A DNA stretch of 64,000 bases, taken from positions 1 through 64,000 of the forward strand of contig JASMBC010000004.1 of NCBI GenBank assembly GCA_030754035.1. Reading direction: 5' to 3'. How positions within the stretch are numbered: the stretch's first letter is position 1; each line of letters begins with the position of its first letter. A model generated the notes under the pieces. It was not told where the DNA came from and ran no database searches. It was given only the letters and a program-made list of their open reading frames with translations. The position numbers were made by a program, and so were the translations under genes. Shown here one piece after another: positions 56,070 through 64,000 of this stretch. This DNA comes from Arenicellales bacterium. GTDB lineage: Bacteria > Pseudomonadota > Gammaproteobacteria > Arenicellales > UBA868.

Positions 56070-56447
56070 ATGTCCAACTCCTACAACATCGATATCCAGG
56101 TGGAAACCTCGTACGTGGAGGAACACTCCGAGCCCGATGAGGACCGCTATGTGTTCGCCTACACAGTGACGCTGGTCAACCGGGGGTCGGTATCGGCGAA
56201 ACTGGTCTCTCGCCACTGGACCATCACTGATGCGGAAGACCACATCGAGGAAGTAGAGGGAGAGGGTGTGGTCGGTGAGCAGCCGACCCTGAAACCGGGT
56301 GAGGGGTTCCGCTACACCTCGGGCGCGGTGATCGAAACACCAGTGGGCACCATGCACGGCAGTTACCAAATGGTGGCCGAGGACGGTCAGGCTTTCGAGG
56401 CGAACATCCCGCGTTTCGTCCTGTCAGCGCCGAGGATCTTACACTAA
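56070..56447 (+). CDS. apaG: ApaG family protein
   Basis: This 125-residue beta-sandwich protein, normal in length, contains VETSYVEEHSEPDEDRYVFA, RHWTITDAEDHIEEVEGEGV and GTMHGSYQMV, the ApaG conserved blocks. Its biochemical role is uncertain (a link to cobalt and magnesium resistance is reported for the family). It is the second gene of the apaH-apaG pair and converges with gyrB. Confidence 0.92.
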   Translation: MSNSYNIDIQVETSYVEEHSEPDEDRYVFAYTVTLVNRGSVSAKLVSRHWTITDAEDHIEEVEGEGVVGEQPTLKPGEGFRYTSGAVIETPVGTMHGSYQMVAEDGQAFEANIPRFVLSAPRILH

Positions 56448-56468
56448 CATATTGAAATTAAATCCATT

Positions 56469-58931
<2,463 letters not shown>

Positions 58932-58993
58932 TTATACCATTTTGGGGCTTAAAATTGGCTAGAAATGGCCGTTTTTCGCGATTTTATAGCCTT

Positions 58994-59009
58994 TGTTTCA
59001 CGTGAAACA
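58994..59009. promoter_or_regulatory. parS site 1
   Basis: TGTTTCACGTGAAACA, the ParB-binding parS sequence, is a perfect 16-bp palindrome. It lies in the gyrB-dnaN gap. Confidence 0.92.
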
Positions 59010-59029
59010 AAAACCCGCTTACTGAGGGG

Positions 59030-59045
59030 TGTTTCACGTGAAACA
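59030..59045. promoter_or_regulatory. parS site 2
   Basis: A second identical TGTTTCACGTGAAACA, 36 bp from the first. ParB nucleation near oriC for chromosome segregation is expected. parA/parB are not within the window. Confidence 0.92.
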
Positions 59046-59088
59046 CCCGAGTCAGAGACCTGCCCCGAACAGTTGCTGCGCCGTACAC

Positions 59089-60189
59089 CTACAACCGCAT
59101 AGGCATGATTAGGTAAAGGGTGTCGTCATCGTCCGGTTTGTGCAACATGCAACCGGTGTTGGCGTCTTGTAATTCAACCTCTACTTGATCGGTTGGTAGT
59201 GCCCGTAGGGCGTCCATGAGATAGGTGACATTGAAGCCGATCTCGATAGTATCGCCTTGGTAATCCACTGCGATCTCGTCGCTGGCTTCCTCCTGATCTG
59301 GATTGTGGGCAGTAACTTTAAGTAGGCCTTTTTCTAATTCGAGCCGAATGCCGCGATATTTTTCGTTAGTTAGAACCGCTGTACGGGCCAATACTTCGTG
59401 TAATTGATGGCGGTTGACTAGAATTTTTTGGTTTAGCACTTGGGCCATTACTGCTTTGTAGTCGGGGAATTTACCATCTATCAGTTTGCTTGTGAGCACC
59501 CCTCCTGGCCGGTTTAAACGTAGGTGGTTGGGGTTGAGTTCTATGGTGACATCATCGCTTCCTTCGGAAAGAAACCGCCCTAATTCCAGCACTGCTTTAC
59601 GTGGCACAATAACCTGGCGCGGGTCACCGATATTACCTTCGACTGTCGCCCGGCTGCGGGCTAGGCGGTGGCCGTCGGTCGCAACCGCTGTTATGGTGTT
59701 CTCGTCGAGCTCTAGTAGCACACCGTTGAGAAAGTACCGTACATCTTGTTGCGCCATAGAAAAAGCAGTGCGGTTAAATAGGGCTCGTATGGTGGTTTGG
59801 GGTAGTTTGAGGCGCTCTTCCCAACTTTCGGTTTCGAGTCTCGGAAAATCCTGGGCTGGTAGCGCTTGAAGGATGAAGCGACTGTGGCTTGAGCGCAGCC
59901 GTGCTTTGTTAGCTTCACTGGTGAATTCAACTGTCGCGGTTTCCGGTAAGGCCCGACAAATGTCGAGCAGTTTGCGTGCTGTTACCGTGCACTGTCCGTT
60001 GTCGCCTTCGAGGGTTTCGGTTTCGATGCTGATTTCAACCTCGAGGTCGGTGCCGGTTAGGGTTAGGGTGCGATCCTCTAGGTGCAGCAGCACGTTGGCT
60101 AAGATGGGTAGTGTTTGGCGCCGCTCTACCACACCGACCACGGTGCTTAGCGGGCCTAGAAGTTGTTCTCGCTCAATTTGGAATTTCAT
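59089..60189 (-). CDS. dnaN: DNA polymerase III beta sliding clamp
   Basis: This 366-residue protein (E. coli 366) starts MKFQIEREQLLGPLSTVVGVVERRQTLP and ends LYLIMPMRL, the standard clamp ends. Three similar clamp folds are present. It tethers Pol III to DNA. It follows dnaA with a 186-bp AT-rich gap. recF, usually next, is missing. Confidence 0.98.
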   Translation of the reverse strand: MKFQIEREQLLGPLSTVVGVVERRQTLPILANVLLHLEDRTLTLTGTDLEVEISIETETLEGDNGQCTVTARKLLDICRALPETATVEFTSEANKARLRSSHSRFILQALPAQDFPRLETESWEERLKLPQTTIRALFNRTAFSMAQQDVRYFLNGVLLELDENTITAVATDGHRLARSRATVEGNIGDPRQVIVPRKAVLELGRFLSEGSDDVTIELNPNHLRLNRPGGVLTSKLIDGKFPDYKAVMAQVLNQKILVNRHQLHEVLARTAVLTNEKYRGIRLELEKGLLKVTAHNPDQEEASDEIAVDYQGDTIEIGFNVTYLMDALRALPTDQVEVELQDANTGCMLHKPDDDDTLYLIMPMRL

Positions 60190-60375
60190 AAATAATATTT
60201 TAGATGTTTATTTTAATTAGTCTTGTGTATAACAACTAATTGGTTATTTCTAATTTAAAAACAAATACTTATAAGTTATTTCCTTGTGAGTAACCATGTT
60301 AATAATTTATACACAAAAACCTGAAAATCGACTCACAACACAATAGTGCTAAAACCCCACACAATTATCCACAAG
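60190..60375. other. AT-rich dnaA-dnaN intergenic with DnaA boxes
   Basis: Strongly AT-rich. TTATACACA-type DnaA boxes are seen at 60224-60232 (minus), 60307-60315 (plus) and TTATCCACA at 60365-60373 (plus). This may serve as autoregulation of dnaA/dnaN or as part of the replication origin. Confidence 0.7.
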
Positions 60376-61704
60376 CTACGCACCTAAAATGCGCTGTAGG
60401 TTATGGTAATCCTCGCATATTTTAGTATCACTTTGCAGTAGTTCACCCACCTTACGCTGGGCATGCAACACAGTGGTGTGGTCGCGTCCACCAAAAGCGT
60501 CACCAATCTCCGGTAGGCTCATAGTGGTGAGTTCTTTGGCTAATGCCATAGCCATTTGCCGAGGTCGAGTGATTTGCCGGTTACGACGCTTGGAGTGTAG
60601 GTCTGACACCCGCATTTTGAAATACTCCGCCACCGTTTTCTGGATATTTTGGATGGTAACCTGACGCTCCTGAAAAACCAGTAAGTCCCGTAGTGCCTCA
60701 CGGGTGAGGTTAAGGTCCACTGGCCGGCCAGTGAAGTTGGCGCTGGCTACAATACGGTGTAGTGCGCCTTCCAACTCACGTACATTGGAACGAATCTGGC
60801 GGGCAACAAAAAATGCCACTTCTTCAGGCAGGCGCAACCCTTTCCGATCAGCCTTATCCTGCAATATAGCAACCCGGGTTTCGAGTTCAGGCGGGTCTAT
60901 GGGTACCGTGAGACCGCTGCCAAAACGGGAAATCAGACGCTCCTGAACCCCCGTGATCTCTTTAGGAAAACGGTCGCTGGTGATGATGATCTGACGGTGT
61001 CCATCAAGTAACGTATTGAAAGTATGGAAAAATTCTTCTTGTGAGTGCTCTTTGCCAGAGAAAAATTGAATATCATCAATCAACAACGCATCGAGCGAGC
61101 GGTAGTAACGTTTGAACTCATTAATGGCGTTGTGTTGAAGTGCTTTAACCATATCGGCGACAAAGCGTTCCGAATGCACGTAAGCCACCTTAGCTTGTGG
61201 ATTATTTACAAGAACCAAATTGCCAGCTGCTTGCATTAAGTGGGTCTTACCCAACCCAACTCCCCCATAAAGGAACAAAGGGTTGTACGCTAAAGCGGGG
61301 TTTTCACCTACTTGCCTGGCGGCAGCGCGCGCGAGCTGGTTGGATTTCCCTTCGATATGGGCATCAAAGGTAAAAGCGGGGTTCAGTCGACCCTCAAAAC
61401 GTGGTGTATTACCACCTGGGCCGGTGACAGTGTTATGGGCGGGCCCGGTGGTTGTACCGGCATGTTGGCTGCCAACAGCAACAGCGACCCTGATTGGGTC
61501 TTGGCTAAAGCCGCCGGCCAGCCGCGAGATCTCTGACAGGAATTTGCCATGGACAAAATCCTTAACAAAACGGTTTGGTGCGAGTAGTGTTAGGGTGCCG
61601 CTTTTTTCCACAGCGTGAAGCGGTCGGATCCAGGTATTGAATTCCTGGGGTGATAAATCGTCTTCCAGACGACTAAGGCAAAGTGTCCAAAGCGGTGCCG
61701 ACAC
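60376..61704 (-). CDS. dnaA: Chromosomal replication initiator DnaA
   Basis: This 442-residue protein begins [20 protein letters not shown] (domain I) and has a short linker. Domain III has [16 protein letters not shown] (Walker A) and [12 protein letters not shown] (Walker B). Domain IV has [16 protein letters not shown], the DNA-binding signature. It binds the boxes seen on both sides. It is slightly shorter than in E. coli (467) because the linker is short. Confidence 0.98.
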   Translation of the reverse strand: MSAPLWTLCLSRLEDDLSPQEFNTWIRPLHAVEKSGTLTLLAPNRFVKDFVHGKFLSEISRLAGGFSQDPIRVAVAVGSQHAGTTTGPAHNTVTGPGGNTPRFEGRLNPAFTFDAHIEGKSNQLARAAARQVGENPALAYNPLFLYGGVGLGKTHLMQAAGNLVLVNNPQAKVAYVHSERFVADMVKALQHNAINEFKRYYRSLDALLIDDIQFFSGKEHSQEEFFHTFNTLLDGHRQIIITSDRFPKEITGVQERLISRFGSGLTVPIDPPELETRVAILQDKADRKGLRLPEEVAFFVARQIRSNVRELEGALHRIVASANFTGRPVDLNLTREALRDLLVFQERQVTIQNIQKTVAEYFKMRVSDLHSKRRNRQITRPRQMAMALAKELTTMSLPEIGDAFGGRDHTTVLHAQRKVGELLQSDTKICEDYHNLQRILGA

Positions 61705-61968
61705 TGGTATCCGTTCTCCTCCAATAGGTGCCCCCGCTTATCAATGCACACCAGTCGGTAGTGCGGGAGCGCCCCCTAGCACTGCCGGGCGCAGCAGTGC
61801 TTAAGGAAGTAGTCTAACCCGGCTGACAATAGTTATCCACAGGAGTTTTACAAAAAATTTTTATCCACAGATTCCTAAAAACCCCTTAAAAACATTGACA
61901 ATTGGTAGTGGCAAGCGGTAAATTCCAGCGCCTTTTGATATCCGTTGCGGTGACAGGCGCAACCCACG
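61705..61968. other. Probable origin (oriC) and rpmH promoter region
   Basis: DnaA boxes TTATCCACA lie at 61833-61841 and 61861-61869, next to the AT-rich stretch 61845-61895. A sigma-70 promoter for rpmH is TTGACA (61895-61900) with a weak -10 GTAAAT at 61918-61923 (17 bp). The position between dnaA and rpmH is the usual oriC place in relatives such as Pseudomonas. Confidence 0.65.
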
Positions 61969-62103
61969 ATGAAAAGAACTTTTCAGCCAAGCGAAGTCAA
62001 ACGTAAACGCCGTCACGGCTTCCGGGCGAGAATGAAAACTCGTGGTGGCCGGGCTGTAATCAACGCACGCCGGGCCAAAGGCCGGGCCCAGTTGAGCGCC
62101 TGA
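61969..62103 (+). CDS. rpmH: 50S ribosomal protein L34
   Basis: This 44-residue basic protein was found outside the longer frames. It reads [20 protein letters not shown], then ...[20 protein letters not shown]..., ending QLSA, the L34 sequence. It is divergent from dnaA and is followed by rnpA. Confidence 0.96.
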   Translation: MKRTFQPSEVKRKRRHGFRARMKTRGGRAVINARRAKGRAQLSA

Positions 62104-62132
62104 CCGGCACCTGCGTTACCCCGCAGGCGACA

Positions 62133-62492
62133 GTGTCAGGGTATCGATTCAGTCGGCAGCACCGGCTGTTGCAGCCGCAAGCATTTCGCACAGTGCTCTC
62201 CCAGCGGTGCCGCAGCAGCGACGCCCTGTTCACCATTTACGCGCGGTACAATGGACTTGAGCACGCGCGTTTGGGCATCACTGTTTCGCGCAAGGTGTCG
62301 TCACATGCAGTACAGCGCAATCGGTTGAAGCGTTTGGTGAGGGAATCTTTCCGCTACCATGAGCAAACGGTGGCGGGTCTTGATATTGTGGCCATCGCAC
62401 AGCCTGGGGCAGCAACGAGCACGAACCCGCATGTTGACCAAAGCTTAAATCAGCACTGGACCCGCGTGGACCGCCAATGCAGAAAGCCGTAA
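62133..62492 (+). CDS. rnpA: Ribonuclease P protein component
   Basis: This 119-residue basic protein starts with GTG. The RNR motif AVQRNRLKRLVRESFR is the RNA-binding hallmark, and FTIYARYNGLEHARLGITVSRK is the family start. It partners the M1 RNA in tRNA 5' maturation. It overlaps yidD by 16 bases. Confidence 0.95.
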   Translation: MSGYRFSRQHRLLQPQAFRTVLSQRCRSSDALFTIYARYNGLEHARLGITVSRKVSSHAVQRNRLKRLVRESFRYHEQTVAGLDIVAIAQPGAATSTNPHVDQSLNQHWTRVDRQCRKP

Positions 62493-62719
62493 CCATCCTG
62501 CTGAAGGGTTATCAATATTTTGTCAGTCCGCTGTTTGGGATGTCCTGTCGTTTTTACCCTTCCTGTTCAGCCTACGCGATTGAAGCGGTTGAAACCCACG
62601 GCATACTGCGTGGCTTGTGCCTGGCAGCCCGGCGCATTTTGTGTTGCCATCCGTGGCACCGAGGCGGTGTAGACCCGGTACCCGGGAAAAACACCGACAA
62701 CCACTGCGAGCACGCCTAG
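62477..62719 (+). CDS. yidD: Membrane protein insertion efficiency factor YidD
   Basis: This 80-residue protein has the conserved CRFYPSCSAYAIEAVETHG and RRILCCHPWHRGGVDPVP of YidD. It assists YidC-dependent membrane insertion, and its stop is adjacent to the yidC start. Confidence 0.95.
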   Translation: MQKAVTILLKGYQYFVSPLFGMSCRFYPSCSAYAIEAVETHGILRGLCLAARRILCCHPWHRGGVDPVPGKNTDNHCEHA

Positions 62720-64000
62720 ATGGATTTTCAAAGAATGATTATGTTCGGTGCGCTGGCATTGGTGCTCGTGATGCTCTGGCAGGCCTGGCTGGAACACGAA
62801 GGAAAGCGCAGCGCGGCGGCCCCAACCATAACCGCTACGACAAGCACCATTACCACCACTGACCGCTCAGCCACCAGCACCACTGATGATGTGCCGGTGG
62901 CGCCGACAGCACCACAGGCGGCACCGACGAGCAGTCAAGCCAGCAGCGCGGTACCGACGGCTGAAATGCTGCCTACGGCCGGCCGCATCGTGGTTGAGAC
63001 CGATTTAGTGCGGGCCGAGATCGATACCTATGGCGGCGATCTACGACAGCTTGAATTGCTCACCTATCCGGTAGCAGTGGATCAGCCGGATGAATCTTTC
63101 CGGCTGTTGAATGACAAGGGTGCGGACCTTTTTCTCATCCAGGGCGGGTTGCTTGGGGCAGAACGCGAAATGCCCAACCACCACACCCCCTTCAGCACCG
63201 AGAGTCATAATGTCCGCCTGGCATTAGGTGAGGACAGCGTCTCTGTCGTGCTGCGCTGGAGTTCAGCCGATGGCGTCAACTACCGCAAGGTCTATACCTT
63301 CTACCGCAACAGCTATTACGTAGACGTTTCTTTTGAGGTCGACAACCAATCCAGTAGTGACTGGACTGGTTACCAGTACCAGCAGATCTTGCGCACCCAG
63401 GTGGTCAAAGATACTGGAGGCCTTGGCTTCTTTGGTCGCTTGCCCAGTTACACAGGCAGCGCTATTTTCACGCCGGAAGACAAATACCAAAAAATCGACT
63501 TTGAGGAAATGTATGATGCCAACCTCGCGCGCCAAACACCCTCGGGCTGGGTAGCGATGTTGCAACATTACTTCGTTGGCGCGCTACTGCCACGCGACAG
63601 CGCAAGTTACGAGTTCTACTCCAGCGTCACCAGTCGCGACAGCGCCCCCCGCTACCACATAGGCTTCAAGACCACCCAGCCGACCAGTATTGCCAGCGGC
63701 GCAAGCGGCGCCTTGCGTACGCAGTTGTATGTGGGTCCTAAGGAAACCCAGCGCATGATTGAGGTCGACCAGAAACTGGAACTGACCGTGGACTACGGTT
63801 GGTTGACGCCGGTGTCCTCACCGCTGTTCTGGATCATGACCTATATCCAACGGGTTGTGAAAAACTGGGGCGTTTCGATCATTCTGCTGACCTTACTAGT
63901 GAAACTGGTGTTTTTTCCGCTGTCGGCTGCGAGCTACAAGTCCATGGCCCGCATGAAGAAGATGCAACCACGCATGAAGACGCTGAAAGAGCGCTTCGGT
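62720..64000 (+). CDS. yidC: Membrane protein insertase YidC, N-terminal part
   Basis: This frame runs from ATG 62720 past the right edge (427 codons visible). It begins with the single N-terminal membrane segment (FGALALVLVMLWQAWL), followed by a long Thr/Ser/Ala linker and the periplasmic beta-sandwich domain. The conserved core starts around WGVSIILLTLLVKLVFFPLS, followed by SYKSMARMKKMQP. It inserts and folds inner-membrane proteins. The tail continues outside the window. Confidence 0.96.
   Translation, partial: MDFQRMIMFGALALVLVMLWQAWLEHEGKRSAAAPTITATTSTITTTDRSATSTTDDVPVAPTAPQAAPTSSQASSAVPTAEMLPTAGRIVVETDLVRAEIDTYGGDLRQLELLTYPVAVDQPDESFRLLNDKGADLFLIQGGLLGAEREMPNHHTPFSTESHNVRLALGEDSVSVVLRWSSADGVNYRKVYTFYRNSYYVDVSFEVDNQSSSDWTGYQYQQILRTQVVKDTGGLGFFGRLPSYTGSAIFTPEDKYQKIDFEEMYDANLARQTPSGWVAMLQHYFVGALLPRDSASYEFYSSVTSRDSAPRYHIGFKTTQPTSIASGASGALRTQLYVGPKETQRMIEVDQKLELTVDYGWLTPVSSPLFWIMTYIQRVVKNWGVSIILLTLLVKLVFFPLSAASYKSMARMKKMQPRMKTLKERFG

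Noticed and set aside
61045-61239. Small plus-strand frames inside dnaA
   Set aside because: They are shadows of the dnaA coding strand.

Overview
The window is chromosomal DNA of a Gammaproteobacterium, read across the replication-origin neighbourhood. The basis is the set dnaA-dnaN-gyrB, rpmH-rnpA-yidD-yidC, the complete atpIBEFHAGDC operon, glmU-glmS, pdxA-ksgA, glnA-ntrB-ntrC with NtrC/sigma-54 sites, a lipid-A/heptose gene (gmhB) and the outer-membrane lipid-transport lipoprotein MlaA. I cannot name the genus. No tRNA, rRNA, CRISPR array or intact transposase was seen.

Layout. (1) About 1-17.3 kb is an accessory catabolic region with lower GC than the rest and several gene remnants. It holds the end of a molybdenum hydroxylase, a polar amino-acid ABC transporter, a DUF1989 protein and an AraC regulator. 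A six-gene operon follows: a MoaD-like protein, a tungsten/molybdenum aldehyde ferredoxin oxidoreductase (AOR), two four-cluster ferredoxins, a fumarate-reductase-like flavoprotein and a short [2Fe-2S] protein. Next come a GntR/UTRA regulator, a luciferase-like oxidoreductase, a two-subunit CoA-transferase and an M20 amidohydrolase. Together these suggest uptake, deacylation, CoA activation and aldehyde oxidation of an unidentified small nitrogenous or carboxylic substrate (inference). (2) 17.5-23.8 kb holds two short-chain dehydrogenases, a DUF4404 protein and a classical glnA-ntrB-ntrC nitrogen regulon with recognisable binding sites. (3) 23.8-30.9 kb is an inserted segment bounded by 33-bp direct repeats (31/33 identical) that match the 3' end of a tusA-like gene. 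It carries two unknown membrane proteins, a TPR-like anchored protein and a CotH-kinase/beta-helix protein. (4) 30.9-43.5 kb is core: tusA and a PP-loop thiolase, glyQS, a MazG-like protein, gmhB, plsC, a class IV aminotransferase, ksgA, pdxA, glmS, glmU and an FKBP isomerase. (5) 43.6-50.6 kb is the ATP synthase operon with a strong promoter buried in a hairpin. (6) 50.6-56.4 kb has gene remnants, a LysM-TolC fusion, an exported FAH-family protein, mlaA, apaH and apaG. (7) 56.5-64 kb is the origin region: gyrB, two parS sites, dnaN, dnaA, rpmH, rnpA, yidD and the start of yidC. recF is missing from its usual place between dnaN and gyrB.

The best candidate for an undescribed system is the MoaD-AOR-ferredoxin-flavoprotein-[2Fe-2S] operon (6.36-11.76 kb). 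Its flavoprotein resembles FrdA/SdhA but lacks the usual catalytic motifs, and its iron-sulfur partner is only half the length of an SdhB. The second candidate is the CotH-kinase island with its tusA-derived boundaries.
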